Notes: generated by a model not told the origin, from the letters alone. 64,000 nucleotides of DNA from Bombyx mori (GCF_030269925.1 NC_085127.1:9741501-9805500); one strand, 5' to 3'; counted from the stretch's first letter, positions 33,937 through 47,210 are shown. Made by a program: numbers and translations.

Positions 33937-35040
33937 TTTAATATCGCAAAATATTGTACAATGTATTGGCGCCAAAATGAGAAAACTCAATGAGCAATCA
34001 TATAAAAATGACAGATTCCAAATTCAAATGTAATATTTTGTTTATTTTTAATTGTAACAGTATTTATGGCCAGACTAAGTATTATGTAAGATTGAATTAT
34101 TCTCATTGAATGACAGTTCAATGAGTGAACATGTTGAAAAATCTTTTTAAAACTAATGAGGTTTTTCTTTACATATGTGTATTATTAGCGTTTATTTCTG
34201 GTAAGATGTATTGTGTGCCGATACGGATAGATACCAAAATCTTTAATTTTTTGCCGTAAAGCAGCTATGTATTCTAGTTCAAATTGCCACCGTTTGCCTT
34301 ATCCTTTACGAATAATGATTAAGGTTTCTACCTTATGTCTGAAAGCGAGTAGTGGCATTTAGGATTTTATATTTATCAGTTTCAATTAATTAACCTTAAG
34401 TTTTTACATTCAAAGAGTACATAGCAATGAAAGGATACTTCGTGGGTAGGCGAAAGGAAAAATAAGAAAATGAACGTAATTGGTTTCGCAATTGATTGCA
34501 TAAGCTCCTTCGTTTTTTCCTACCTAAAAAAAGTGGAATGCTAATCTTAATAACAAAAGTTAGAATATTTCCAACTTGGGACACGTTCAATTTTCTAGAG
34601 TTGATGACATGCGAAGAGATTTTGACGATCGCTAGGACGAAAATTAATTTTCATAGGATAGGCTCAGCTCTAAAATATAATCATGTTTTTGTGGTGTAGT
34701 CTTTTATGATTTTAATTTAGTTAACCCTCGTTGTTCTAATTGAAAAGAATAGAAAAAATCTTCGTAAATATATTTCTGAAATTTATATTCAAAGTATTAT
34801 GTTTCTACTGTTATTGTTTTAAGCTTCGAATTGTTTTAGACAATCAAGGCGTTTAATACTTAAAAAGAAATTTAATGCATTTACTTAACCGATCGTGAGA
34901 GATTCACGCGAAAGAGGAATTTCATTACTCACGCGTATTTGAGTGTTCTTTCTTTTTCGTTCACCAAGATTGTAATATTATCAGAAAATTTGTAAGTTAT
35001 TCAAGTATATGCAAGTATAGTTGTTATAAGTATATTTTTA
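33937..35040. other. AT-rich flank, terminal repeats of mariner not found
   Basis: The 5' inverted repeat expected upstream of the mariner frame was not recognised. The rest is unique AT-rich DNA. Confidence 0.4.
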
Positions 35041-35157
35041 TGGTAGGCAGCGGCTTGGCTCTGCCCCTGGCATTGCTGACGTCCATGAGCGACGGTGACC
35101 ACTTACCATCAGGTGGGCCGTATGCTCGTCTGCCTACAAAGGCAATAAAAAAAAAAT
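35041..35157 (+). repeat. 3' tail of a jockey/BMC1-like LINE
   Basis: This is one of the cleanest copies of this tail. All blocks are present from 'ggtaggcagcggcttggctc' to 'caaaggcaataaaaaa', followed by a short TA repeat. Confidence 0.88.
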
Positions 35158-35711
35158 ATATATATATAAGTACGGTACATTAGTCTTACTATCTAATCTA
35201 AGTTTGTTGAGGAAGTGACTTTCTTTTACTGGGACTGGATCAAATTTTTCAGTCACTAATTTTAAAGTAAGTCATAGGTATTTTAATCGACTCCACTCCC
35301 GTGAAATACCAGAGATTTACTTAGAAATAATCGTATATATACAAATCCTATTTACAATTATTTTCATTATATATAATTTTTATTCACGATAGTACGAATT
35401 AACTTCAGGAATGTTACAATCGGTGATTTGAGTTCAGGTACACTTCGACGCAGCATCTCGATCTATTTTGTATACAAATTCAAACATCGCCACTCTTCCA
35501 TTACATGTTTTAATATATAAACTCTTTTACCACGATTTTACTGACTTAGCTTAGCCTTAGATAGTGAGATTGCATTCTTAGGACGTGCTTTACACCTCCT
35601 TGTAGTCCGCTCACGTACATTGCACGTATCGCGCCATCTGGCTCTTGTTATCTCGTACATTTAATATCTCCTTATCCACACTACATGTTTTAAAGAATTT
35701 TGAAATTATAA
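35158..35711. other. AT-rich, nothing recognised
   Basis: This is unique sequence with no supported feature. Confidence 0.4.
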
Positions 35712-35946
35712 TCTATATATATGTAAACGAATTTGCTGTTCGTTAGTCTCGCTAAAACTCGAGAACGGCTGGACCGATTTGGCTAATTTTGGTCTTGAAT
35801 TATTTGTGGAAGTCCAGAGAAGGTTTAAAAGGTAAATAAATATGAAAATGCTCGGAATCAAATAACAATAACAATTTTGTTTTTCCTTTGACGTGTCCCC
35901 CGTTAGACGGATTCCTTTTGTTTGTTTTGTCTACCTGGTCAGCTAG
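35712..35946 (+). mobile_element. Helitron-like element, 'gaattgctgttcg' family
   Basis: It starts TCTATATATATGTAAACG after an A and ends CTAG before a T, the same family as 20817. The 3' half is internally deleted relative to the copy at 53277. Confidence 0.78.
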
Positions 35947-37689
35947 TATACATATAAAAAGATAGGTTAATAATTCAAAAGTGTTTCTTATACGTTATGT
36001 TCGCAAAAAAGCCGGTCGATTTTGATGGCTTGAATATACAACTGTGATTGCTAGTAACGGACCGAAATCATACATTACAAAGATAAATTATATATACATA
36101 CGTCTGACTACGATTTATAATTCATGGATCCTGACTCAGAGCCTTCGGGTCTCCCTAAGGGTATCTTTATCTTTATTTAATATGTACCTTATTGTAATGC
36201 GCCACCGGACGATGATTTTAAGTTCATTACGTTATATGTAATATATTTATACAATTTGATTGTGTAAAATATGATTTATTATTGTATAAACAAATACAGA
36301 TAAGAGATTTATGTTGTTATTTGAGTAGCTTTGTCTTAGGCAGAAATGTATGGTACTGGCATAAATAATTATTAAAATTATGAATACATTCCTTTGTACT
36401 TACAAAAAATTTGGAATAGAACTCATGCTGTAGGTACTAAGTCTCATTTAGAAGTTCTTATCAAATAATATTGGTTAATTACTTGTTTGTATTGTATAAT
36501 AATATACTGTAACGGGAGCATCTTTTTTTAAATACTACCTACTATTCGTTTCCTTTTTTATATTTTTTAAATACTTTTCAATACTTTCAGATTTTAGTTT
36601 GTAGGTGTCCGTGATCACTAGACGGTCGAAGTATTTGAAACTTCGGCAATAGTGAATTGTGTTAAAGTAACGGAAAAAAGAACCGTTGAGTGTTTAAATC
36701 TCCTTGGTTAGGATTTGCAAAACTACAGGAAACACTAATTCAATCGCATGCCTTATTATTGTAGTGCAAATGACAGATTAGGGTAAGCGTGATAAGGAAA
36801 CGATTGTTTTGACATTTAGCAATTTTATAATTACGCCCCTACTACACCTACTCAGTATAAAATAATAAGTAAATATTATCTAATAATTAGAGATGTAGGC
36901 GTAAATCTTGTTACGCGGTTGCTCGCTGAGGTACTTACTACTCTATTCTGTGCGTAGGTAGATTAAATAAGTAGGTTCATCTTCATTGACATTTACGCAA
37001 CACTTAGATCTGATCTCAGTAATATTTGTTTACAAAGTTGTCGGCTTTTGATGCCCTATTCGATTTTTTTGCTTACGTGGGCAGACGAGCTCTTGGCCCA
37101 CATAACGTTAGGCGACTTATAGATTTAATTATGGTAGTTAATTTACGCAGCCGTTTCGGTCGCTTCCATTGCTTTAGATGATCTCATGGGTTATATTAGG
37201 TGGTCGCCTGAATTACTTAAAATTCGCCAACCAACATTGAGGCCTGACTTCTAAGTATGTTTTTTTTTTCGGTTTACCTTTTAAGCCTTTGACGTTCGTT
37301 GTTGAAAGTATTTGGAATTCAGTGTGTAGATCTACTTGTTCTTGTCTCGTATGCGTCTTGAATATGGAACGATTAACTTTGAATTGAGGGTTATTGAGCT
37401 AGGTATATTTGGTTAAAAATTACAAAAAAAAAACATATTTCATTAAGTTGATATGAATTTGTTGACAATGACAAATTGTTGAAACAAAAATAAATAAAAG
37501 ACAACTGATAAGGTTTTCTACAATAAAAATAACCTTTGTTTCTGTAGGTATACCTCGGCGACGAGGGATTTGTGTGTAGAGAGAAGAGCTTTCCAATTGC
37601 TCTAAGAAATTATTTGAGACTATTGCATTTTATTAAAGCGTTACGAGCCGACCCAACAAAGCTGGTCCTTAATTCAGATTTAATTATAA
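35947..37689. other. AT-rich, with one possible SINE or LINE scrap
   Basis: At 37065-37115 the words 'tttttgcttacgtgggcaga' and 'cgagctcttggcccacataa' recall the start of a reverse-oriented Bm1 or LINE tail. The rest is unique and unrecognised. Confidence 0.4.
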
Positions 37690-38083
37690 CTAGAGGTCCC
37701 GCAGTAGTCGAAATTCGACTATAGTTAATATGATTGCATTTTATACTTCTATAATCACAAATTTCGCCAAGACTACACTATAAAAAATATTAACAAAGAC
37801 AAACAATAGATTAACTATTCTCAATTTGACAACAGACGTCAGGAACAAAAGTTTGACAATAAATAGTATGCATACGTGTGTGCGTCAAATACATGATATG
37901 TAGTGTGTGTAATGTTTTCTTTATTGATTTAATGTATCTTTTATGCATAATTTAAAAAAAAAATTAGCATTGTGCACTTCTTCTCTATATTCTCTATAAG
38001 TGTGGAAAATTTCATACTCCTCCGTCCGTGCAATTTTCGTAAAAAGGGATACAAAGTTTTTGCTTCACGTATTAATATATAGA
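37690..38083 (-). mobile_element. Helitron-like element, 'acgtgaagcaaaaac' family
   Basis: This is a reverse-oriented copy. CTAG at 37690 is followed by the subterminal hairpin, and the 5' TC end lies at 38082-38083. The flanking A and T fit an AT insertion site. It lacks a few bases near the hairpin compared with 29314. Confidence 0.85.
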
Positions 38084-40121
38084 TGTGCATTATACTGCCA
38101 TTGGTTCATCAGTTCATTTTGTTTGATCGTGAAAGTTTGTAATGGTACGCTTTTGATTATGTTGAACTGTGTGCAGTTCTTAAAAATAAATACAAACGTT
38201 TTAAAATTCCGCTGACCGTCGCATGATTAGGGAAAGCGTAAAAAGTATTAACTCCTTTTAACCCTGCTCCGTTTCGTCCTTTTAGCGAGTCACGTCCTGA
38301 CTATTAAGCAGGTCGAGAGGGTCTGATATGACCGAGTATCGATAGAATAGAGTTATACGTAAACGTATAGAACACGTAACATGGCTAATGTGTTAGGACG
38401 TCAGATTTATGAAAACATTTCGTTTCATGAATACATTTTTTAGGTTTTTTGCAAGAAATGTTTTAGTAAACATAAATCATGTGTATGTACGAATATTTTT
38501 GTAGAGAATCTAAGAATGTTTAGTTTTCAATTTGTTATGTATCCTACTAATTTCCTTAAAAAAATATCTATAAACACTATTTATCCGTGTATTTTGACGG
38601 TTAGTTAAATAAAGAAAGAAGGCTTTAAGGTCAATAGCTTAGTACATTCAGAAAATAAATACTATTGCCGCTACTATTCCACGTCTAATATCTATCAAAT
38701 TTATAAGTTTCTGCTACCCGTTAGGCCACGGACGGCTAAATTATGCAGATATTCGGTATGTAAGTTTGAATACTTTTTCCAAGACAAGCTGCCGGGAGCC
38801 AATTTTCCCCTTTCACGTTGTATTTGCTTTCGATAATAATTGAGGGTACGTGTGCAGAACGTACTCGAAGTTTGTATATAAATGTAGACTAGGGATCGCA
38901 GCGCATAAAATTAAACTTCCACTGTTCCAAAATCTTCTGTTATAATAATAATTTAAAAATTAATTAACACTTTTATTACGCCTTTCTCATTTTTTAATCG
39001 TCTTTGCCATCTTTCTTTTTTCTGTCATTCTCTTCTCCCTTTCTTTCCATTTTCTCTCACTCGCATCTTAACTCTTTTCATACGTTCCATTCTTACCAAT
39101 CCTACATACATAAGTGTTATTCGTGAGTATTTGTTTTCTTTTATTGATGTATAATAAATTATTCTTATAAATGATTCTTGTCTAACTGATGACTTGATCG
39201 CATTGCTTTTGTTTTTTTTTGTTGTACAATAAAGAATATTCTCACTCGCTCTATCTCTAAATACAAAGTAGGTACGGTTAATATGTGTATAGCGATTGAC
39301 ACATTCAATTATCGGATTTCTCTTTTTGTTTATATTAAAACAAGTGAGAAGATACGACGCGTATGAGACCAAATTTTTTGTTGATTTTAATTTGTTATAT
39401 TCGTTTTATTTTGTTTTAGTAGTGTTGCAATTTTTTATTTTGACTAATTCATTCTTTCGAATTTTCTACAAAACCGGGTATGTACATATTATATAATAAC
39501 CGATAACTCATAAAGGAGCTTGGCTTTGCTAAGTTTTAATATAATAAATACCATTCACAAGAAAAGCCCGATAAAGAAAAAAACTGTGGTAAGAAAATGA
39601 ATTGGAGATTTTAATAAAGCAAAATACGCATAAACATCAAAGAAGAAAATAATACGTTGCCAATGAAAATTGAAAATAAGAGCCTTTTGAATTTAGTATT
39701 TCAATATCTTATAATCACGCAAACGTCTGTCCTCGGACTATTTACGAGTGCAAATATTTTTCTTTTAAGATATGAATGAATGGCTGTATATTCGGAATTT
39801 ATAGGTTTGTTTATTCGTCTTCTGTGCGTTTTGGCGTCTTCTATCCCGGCGAGTCAAAAAGTTTTATTATGTTGTTGTTGACACCTCGGGGAAGGTTTGT
39901 GGTTTAGTTCCAATAACGAACTATACGTGGCGAGTGAGTCGAATATATAAAACTGTGTAATTGATTCAGAAATGATAACAGCGAAGCCTGGTTGCATTTA
40001 CTAAATTCTATAGGTAGTCATGCTACATTTTACATGTGATCATTTATTGCACTTACCATGATTGTACTGTTTTGAAATGAAGTGTTTTTTTATTTATCGA
40101 TGAGAAGTCCTAAGAAATACA
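38084..40121. other. Unique AT-rich sequence
   Basis: No recognised exon or repeat is present. A 115-codon minus frame at 39025-39372 is the longest here and ends in a very basic, low-complexity segment. It has no motif and I do not call it a gene. Confidence 0.4.
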
Positions 40122-40362
40122 CTGGTGGTAGGCCCTCTTGTGAGTCCGCATGGGTAGGTAACACCACCCTGCCTATTTCTGCCGTGAAGCAGTAATGCGT
40201 TTCGGTTTGAAGGTTGGGGTAGCCGTTGTAACTAAACTGAGACATTAGAACTTATATCTCAAAGTGGGTGGCGCATTTACGTTGTGTATGTCTATGGGCT
40301 CCACTAACCACTTAAAACCAGGTGGGCTGTGAGCTCGTCCACCCATCAAAGCAATAAAATAA
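40122..40362 (+). repeat. Bm1 SINE 3' part
   Basis: This is a plus-oriented body from 'tggtggtaggccctcttgtg' to 'aagcaataaaataaa', without the tRNA-like head. Confidence 0.92.
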
Positions 40363-40804
40363 AAATTAAATGGTGTCAAGTAAACGTTTTTGTTACACGA
40401 TATCATTCCTTCATTGTTTAAGTCGATCGTGAACCAATGTTAGGGTATTTTTTTAGAAACATGAGGGTTGAAAATCCATTCATTTTTCATTTTATCACAC
40501 GATGCTATTCTTTAGAAAGTCCTGTTCTTTCATTTACATCAAACGCATTTAGGACAATGACGGAGAAATGACAAAGCGGAATGACTAATGTCAAAGTGCC
40601 AGACGCGATGTTAAGTCGAAGTGACTAAAATTTAATGAGGCATCTATTGAAATTTTAATTAGATCGTACGACTCGTAGACGCTTTTACAATACAGGGCAT
40701 TGCAGCAATTTTTAACTGTTCACAAATTATTTTCATATCTGTTTCAGAATTCACCATTAACTAGATACATATTTAAATGTAACAAATGTAATTCATAAAC
40801 TATT
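40363..40804. other. AT-rich, nothing recognised
   Basis: This is unique sequence between two Bm1 copies of opposite orientation. Confidence 0.4.
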
Positions 40805-40950
40805 TTTATTTTTTATTTATTGCTTAGATGGGTGGACGAGCTCACAGCCCACCTGGTGTTAAGTGGTTACTGGAGCGCATAGACATCCACAACGTAAATG
40901 CGCCACCCACCTTGAGATTAAGTTCTAAGGTCTCAAGTACAGTTACAAAA
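40805..40950 (-). repeat. Bm1 SINE, short 3' piece
   Basis: A reverse-oriented tail and 3' block that stops after 'tctcaagtacagttacaaa', so the rest of the body is missing. Confidence 0.9.
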
Positions 40951-41186
40951 CAGTCAAAATTTTACTTGTTTACTCACCCTTGAGGTTTCTGTCGAGCATC
41001 CAAATCGCTTTTTGCTTTAAGCCTCTTTGAAACTAATCAATCAATCATTAAAATTAAGTTATGATTGGGTTTCTGTAATATCATACATGCTTATCTCAAA
41101 GTGTGACCTCTGAAAAAGAGACCTGAGTATATGTGAATATTTATAGACAGTTTAAAGCATGATAGCAGTACACTAGCATTAGATCT

Positions 41187-41790
41187 GTCGTGCTGTATGG
41201 ATCTGAATGTTGGGCGACGAAAATAAAGCATGAAAGAGGAGTGAGTGCGGCAGAGATGCGAATGTTGAGATGGATGTGTGGAGTGACAAGAATGGACAAG
41301 ATAAAGAATGAGTATATGAGAGGAAGTGTGAAAGTAGCCCCGGTGATCAACAAATTAAAGAGCGGACGGTTAGCGTGGTATGGACATGTGATGCGTAGAG
41401 AGAAGATGCATGTGACTAGGAGATGTATGGAAATGGTAGTAAAAAGTAGAGGGAAAAGATTTTTTTTTTATTGCTTAGATGGGTGGACGAGCTCACAGCC
41501 CACCTGGTGTTAAGTGGTTACTGGAGCCCATAGACATCCACAGCGTAAATGCGCCACCCACCTTGAGATATAAGTTCTAAGGTCTCAAGTATAGTTACAA
41601 AGGCTGCCCCACCCTTCAAATCGAAACGCATTACTGCTTCACGGCAGAAATAGGCAGGGCGGTGGTACCTACCCGCGCGGACTCACAAGAGATCCTACCA
41701 CCAGTGTCGACCGAAGAAGACATAGATGGAGTGTGTGAATGACGATATGAGAGAGAGTAGTGAGTGTTGAGATGACGACTGATAGAAGAG
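41187..41790 (+). pseudogene. LINE reverse transcriptase C-terminus split by a SINE
   Basis: The frame reads 'VLYGSECWATKIKHERG', 'AAEMRMLRWMCGVTRMDK' and 'GRLAWYGHVMRRE'. This is the well-conserved C-terminus of RTE-like LINE proteins, where 'YG.E.W' leads to 'RML.W..G.TR.D' and 'W.GHV.R'. The frame runs into a Bm1 copy at 41461. Beyond it (41706 on) the sequence resumes with 'gtcgaccgaagaagacatag', the expected continuation of the LINE, until about 41790. The SINE therefore broke an older LINE fragment. Confidence 0.82.
41461..41705 (-). repeat. Bm1 SINE inserted in a LINE fragment
   Basis: This is a reverse-oriented Bm1 body, from poly-T to 'gatcctaccaccagt'. It is well preserved, which fits insertion after the LINE had become immobile. 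I could not define a clear target duplication. Confidence 0.93.
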
Positions 41791-43471
41791 TTTTAACAAA
41801 CAAAAACAAATAACAAATGTTAGGTTAAAACGAAAAAGCCATTATTCTAATGTTAATTCAGGACATTATTTGCTTTGGTAAAGAACAAAAACAAAGTAGT
41901 AGGAAAATTGAAAATTAAACCTCAGTCCGTCGTATTTTTTTAAAATAAAGTGTTATTGTATATTTTTATTTTAGAAATCGTCTCCGTCAAAATGTAATAG
42001 AACACAACAATGAGAGACAGGGAGAACACTCAACAGCGAATGTCTTCGTAAATTGTTTTTTCAATTACACTCGATGAACCACGAACGAATTTATTTAATA
42101 GGATGCCTATTCATATTCTTTTATATTCGACTTTTTTTGTCCTTTGACAAGAGCCTTTACGATGACACATTTTATTTTCATAAATTGGCAAATTCGAGAA
42201 GCGGATTGTGGGTTTCATAACGTTATTGATGGAAGCCTCAACCCGTCCAAAGTCAACCCGTTTTGAATTTAAATTTTCGTAACAACTAAATTTTGTTTAA
42301 TTTCTATGTAATTATATAAAACATAATTTTCATAACATAACACTGATTAATGTTTTATTGTGTTTCGGTTTTAATTAAGTTAAACACACACCAAGTGTAG
42401 GATTAATTGTATTTTTTTTTGCCGCGACCTTGACATTACCAGGACAGTTAGCCATTGACGTATTTAATAAGAAAATCTTATCGCATCGAACTCTTCATTT
42501 ATGAGATATCCTGCAAGAGACCAGCATCAACGCTATTAACGTGATCGAAGTTGATGATGTTTACCACTGATTTCAATTTGAAGTTCGTATAACCGAGTCA
42601 AGGGAAAAAAAACGGGGACAATAGTGAAAATTTCTAAATTCAAATTAAATAATTTGGTAAATCAATTTTTTACTAGTGTACTTTGCGCGAAATGCTATGT
42701 ATAAAAAAATTAAGTGTTATTATTTTAATTTTTTTCGGATAAGCTTTATTTTGTTGTTCTTTTAATTATTTTTTAAAGTTGAGATAATTTTTCGTTTACT
42801 AATGATAATAAAACTGAGTATTTTCAAAGTTACAGAAGGTGGTTGTAACATAATTATGATTTTAAACTAACATGGTCACAAACATAACAATTATTACTTA
42901 AAAATATCGGGAACTCATTTCGTATAATAGACTGGTAAATATCCTGTTTTAAGTAATAATTGTTATGGTTGTAGCATCTCTATATTATACAATGACATTA
43001 TTTATTTTGACATTTGACACTAAACAATAAAGTTCCATATTAATGGATATGAAAATGTCACTCATTTAATACGATCATTCATTGACAGTTGAGTGTCATT
43101 GTATTCCGATAAAGACCCGAGTTTTCCTGAAGGAAAATAATTTCTCACTACATCTTTAACATAAACATCAGCCGATGCGCGGGTTCAACGATCTGTTACG
43201 ATGCAAAGGAGGTCCGTTGACTATCTTCGTTTTGGTTTATGGTCTATGGTTTGGTTTATGGTTAAATACCCGCTTGCTAAAACAATTTCTATTTTTGCCT
43301 AGTTTAGTAAATGAGCATTATATTCTATTATGTTGAGGTAATCGTTTAAAACAGTTTTGCAGTCTGAATTTACGAAATTAAACCTAGTTAACAGATCTCA
43401 CGGTAAGCAATAGACCTGAAGTTTTTATTAATGATGAAAGTTTTTTTTAATATCGTTGACTCGTTTACCTA
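41791..43471. other. Unique AT-rich sequence
   Basis: No exon, repeat or regulatory motif is recognised here. Confidence 0.4.
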
Positions 43472-43680
43472 TCTATACTAATATTATAAAGAGGAAAGAT
43501 TTGTTTGTTTGTTTGTTTCGAATAGGCTCCAAAACTACTGGACCGATTTGAAAAATTCTTTTTCCATTAGAAGCCGACATTGTCCCTGATGAACATAGGC
43601 TACTTTTTTTTATTTTTTTTATTTTTTTTATTTCATGTGTGTTTTAATGTTTCCGAAGCGAAGCGAGGGCGGGTCGCTAG
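43472..43680 (+). mobile_element. Helitron-like element, 'gaggaaagatttg' family
   Basis: It starts TCTATACTAATATTATAAAG and ends GGGTCGCTAG before a T. Inside are a (TTTG)n run and 'ctggaccgatttgaaaaatt'. TC and CTAG ends fit a Helitron. Related copies lie at 51149 and 54021. T-rich tracts at 43607-43632 have expanded inside this copy. Confidence 0.72.
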
Positions 43681-44138
43681 TGAATAATAATTTTAGAAAA
43701 TTAAAATAGAAAACAACTAACTTGTTATCTTATATGTCATAGCTCTATGTAAAGGGGCTATAATAGAATCGTTTCTGAAAATATTGTACAAAAAGCATTG
43801 AAAAGGTATTGAAAATGTATAAAAGATTGATTTACAGACGAAAAAAATGTTGAATCTTTCCTTTTCGAACCACTTAAGCCTCGTTCTAACAAGGCATCAT
43901 TATGTTCGGTCTTTTAATATGCAAGATAATTCTTTTGAACAAGAAGATATTTTTTCTGCGTTCGTTGTGAATAATTCTGTTGATTTTGTTTGTGTTGCGA
44001 CGGCTGATTTACCTAATTCCGGTAAATATTTTAATAACGCCACGAGTGAAACACGCGATATGCTGAACAGTTAATTTGCAGAACGTCCGTTTTTTATTAC
44101 AGACTATTTTTCTTGATTTAACTTGTATTGGCTATCTT
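43681..44138. other. AT-rich, one unassigned open frame
   Basis: A 75-codon frame (43847-44074) has a fairly balanced amino-acid composition but no recognised motif or supporting splice sites. Confidence 0.3.
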
Positions 44139-44384
44139 TTTTTTTATTCTTAGATGGGTAGACGAGCTCACAGTCCACCTGGTGTTAAGTGGTTACTGGA
44201 GCCCATAGACATCTATAACGTAAATGCACCACCCACCTTGAGATATAAGTTCTAAGGTCTCAGTATAGTTACAACGGCTGCCCCACCCTTCGAGCCGAAA
44301 CGCATTCCTGCTTCACGGCAGAATTAGGCGGGGTGGTGGTACTACTCGTGCGGACTCACAGGAGGTCCTACCACCACCAGTGTT
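44139..44384 (-). repeat. Bm1 SINE 3' part
   Basis: This is a reverse-oriented copy. Just at its inner edge is a small hairpin, 'accaccagtgttggtggt', made from an extra 'accacc' repeat. Confidence 0.92.
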
Positions 44385-45403
44385 GGTGGTTTGGAACATA
44401 GTTAGTACCACCAGCAAGAATCTGTAGTAATTTTTATTATTTCATTATTTCTGTTCATGCTACTGATAATCTTGATCAGTTTTTTCTTCCACATCTTTAA
44501 ATTTTGATAAACCTCGTAGCCGGATCCTTGAGTTCATCTCCTTGGCAAAATGGGAAGCTAGGTTACCTCTGGACCAGCCACGGCCCTTTGATCCTAATAT
44601 TGTTTCCATAGTATGTATGTATTTTGCAATCACAATAATTATTTACTCAAGAAACGTGTGCGTAACAGTCGTGCAATGACCTCTTATTTATTTGTGTGTA
44701 AGTAAATACGATCTAAAGACATCAAGATATTGTGAAATACTAATGAGTGTCGTGTCTTGTAATGAATGTTTGAATTTGTTATGTTAAAAGCTTACGTTTG
44801 GAAGTTACATTTGTTAAGTAGGTTTTTAGAATAATGAAAAATGTCGATTAAATGTCTTATACAACATGGTTCCAAAACAAAATAACATCGTGAGGTGAAA
44901 ATGATACGCATAAATTATAATTAGTAGTGTGGTATTATGAGACCGCAAGGGTAGGATCGTCAATCAAGTTGTCCGCTTAAAAACGACATATTTTCAATCG
45001 AAATCACACTTATCTAACAAGAATTTATGAGGCTTAAACAACCCGAACTGGTACATAAAAAGCAAGATCACCTTAGTGTAGAGGCGTAACTATTGTGTTT
45101 AACGTAAATACAACTCAGTGACAGGCTACTCTACGAATCAGACAACGGTGAAGTATCCGTAGAGGTAAAATGAAAGAAGTTTTCCTATTTATCTGATCGT
45201 AAGTAGTTTGGAAGCTGTTAGGCTTGCTTACGTGCTGTACCGTAGCACCGTGCTACGAAATATCTACGATTTCTTATGTCTCTAAGATTTGTTCTGTAAG
45301 TTAATGGTGCAAAGAATAAATTGCTGTAGAATCATAATTATCTAAAGTTAGCACAACAACATTACAGGCACTATATTATCTAAATTAATTATAATTGCTA
45401 TTT
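44385..45403. other. Unique sequence, nothing recognised
   Basis: No supported feature was found in this interval. Confidence 0.4.
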
Positions 45404-45650
45404 ATGGTGGTAAGGACCTCTTGGGAGTCCGCACGGGTAGGTACCACCGCCCCACCTATTTCTGCCGTGAAGCAATAATGCGTTTCGGTTTGAAGGGTGG
45501 GGCAGCCGTTGTAACTATACTGAGACCTTAGAACTTATATCTCAAGGTGTGTAGCGCATTTACGCTGTAGATGTCTATGGGCACCAGTAACCACTTAACA
45601 CCTGGTGGGCTGTGAGCTCGTCCACACATCTAAGCAATAAAAAAAAAAAA
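45404..45650 (+). repeat. Bm1 SINE 3' part
   Basis: This is a plus-oriented body from 'tggtggtaaggacctcttgg' to an A tail of about 12 residues, without the tRNA-like head. Confidence 0.93.
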
Positions 45651-45783
45651 TATTTTCTTTTGGGATCGTTGCGATCATCCTAAGTGTTATTGCTATGATT
45701 CTGATGCAATGGCACTGACGAGTTTACAAACTCACGGCCATGAGACGAAACCACAGGGTTACTCCCGTAGAAGACAGTTATCT

Positions 45784-45957
45784 TTTTTATTTTTTTATTG
45801 CTTACATGGGTGGATGGCCTGACGGCTTGGTGTTAAGTGGTTACCGGAGCCTGGTACCGGATTACTGGACATCTACAACGTAAATGCCGCCACCCACCTC
45901 GCTACCTACTCCTACTTACCACCTACCTACTACTACACCTACCTACACCTACCAACT
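45784..45957 (-). repeat. Bm1 tail grading into a CCTAC-type simple repeat
   Basis: A reverse-oriented Bm1 3' block (45784-45900) runs into an irregular 'cctac/ctac' repeat (about 45900-45955). The repeat probably expanded from the 'cacccacctt' section of the SINE. Confidence 0.75.
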
Positions 45958-46079
45958 CGTGAGAGTACTTTTGTCATGTACAATTGCACGTTTAACATTT
46001 TTACGTATAGACTTTGTACTTTGAGCTCCGTGGCAGTATTTACGTTGTGATCTCGTTATGTGGTTAATGTTGATATCTT

Positions 46080-46370
46080 TTGGTCTCAATAGTCACTGAG
46101 CACTAGGAATCCAGTCAACAAAGTGGGCACTTTGTCAATATTGTTAATTGGGCAGTGGAATCTAACGGCTCAGTGTATTAAAATCGATTTGTTGTAGATT
46201 TTATGGCTTATGATAGATTTTATGAACATTGATTACCAGAGCTGATAGACTATATAATGTCACCACCCACTTTGACTCATAAGGTTGAAGAATCAGTTTT
46301 ATTGGTTTAACGGTTTCAACTCTTCAAAGCGAGAAAGCGTGATTATTTCAAGAATCCACGTCAGCATAGA
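46080..46370 (-). repeat. Very worn Bm1-like relic (possible)
   Basis: Scattered words ('gagctgatagactatataat', 'caccacccactttgactcat', 'aaggttgaagaatcag') follow the order of a reverse Bm1 body with heavy change. Confidence 0.4.
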
Positions 46371-46659
46371 ACACTCCTAACCTATACATATGTAACATCT
46401 TACAACATTAAATATTATGAGAATAAATTAGTCAATAAAATATTAAAATGGATTCACTATGATTACTATATATTTAATGTTGAAAGTCAACACGTGGGAA
46501 ACACCAACACTGTTCAAAAACGTTGTATGAACATTAATAATTAATAGGAACAAAACAATAAGAACTACTGGGTAGCTGTGAAAAAACTCTTTCAGTTCCT
46601 TTTGTTTTTCAATGCACACGGTCATCTGTTTCCGAACTTGGTTTTTGTTTTTCTCCCTT

Positions 46660-46860
46660 AGATGATAGCCTTGAGAGGCTATTTCAGCGTAACCTTAACT
46701 AGTAGGTGAGCTCACGGGGCTCAAACCGAAGTGATGCTAACACTGACCCTAGCTAGAGCAGTGCTTCGCAGAATCTACTACCGGATCGGAAACGCGACCC
46801 ACTGAGAAGATCCGGCGAGAAACTCAGTGGGCTGTATCTATGGGTTAATTCGATCGTAGG
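46660..46860 (-). repeat. Dispersed GC-rich repeat, same family as 16250
   Basis: Reverse-complemented, it reads 'cgccggatcttctcagtggg', 'tcgcgtttccgatccggtag' and 'gtgagctcacctactagtt'. The first part matches 16270-16330. A purine/pyrimidine-rich end near 46645-46665 may be the remnant of its tail. The family is probably a LINE 3' end; the name is not determined. Confidence 0.65.
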
Positions 46861-46964
46861 ATTCATTGTACTCATTGTACATAAATATTTACATATACAG
46901 AAATGTAATAGTTATTTAATGAGCAAACTAACAAAATTCCTCACACGAATGTTTGCCCGAGGTT

Positions 46965-47210
46965 TTTTTATTTATTGCTTATATGGATGGACGAGCTCAC
47001 AGCCCACCTGGTGTTAAGTGGTTGCTGGAGCCCATAGACATCTACAACGTAAATGCGCCACCCACCTTGAGATATAAGTTCTAAGGTCTCAGTATAGTTA
47101 CAACGGCTACCCCACCCTTCGAACCGAAACGCATTACTGCTTCACGGCGGAAATAGGCGGGGTGGTGGTACCTACCCGTGCGGACTTACAGGAGGTCCTA
47201 CCACCAGTGT
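46965..47210 (-). repeat. Bm1 SINE 3' part
   Basis: This is a well-preserved reverse-oriented copy from poly-T to 'aggtcctaccaccagtg'. Confidence 0.93.

Noticed and set aside
39025..39372. A 115-codon minus-strand open frame ending in basic residues
   Set aside because: The frame is of low complexity, with no motif, no splice context and no repeat evidence; it fits chance in AT-rich DNA.
43607..43632. Functional poly-T tract
   Set aside because: It is a simple T-rich expansion inside a Helitron-like copy with no sign of function.
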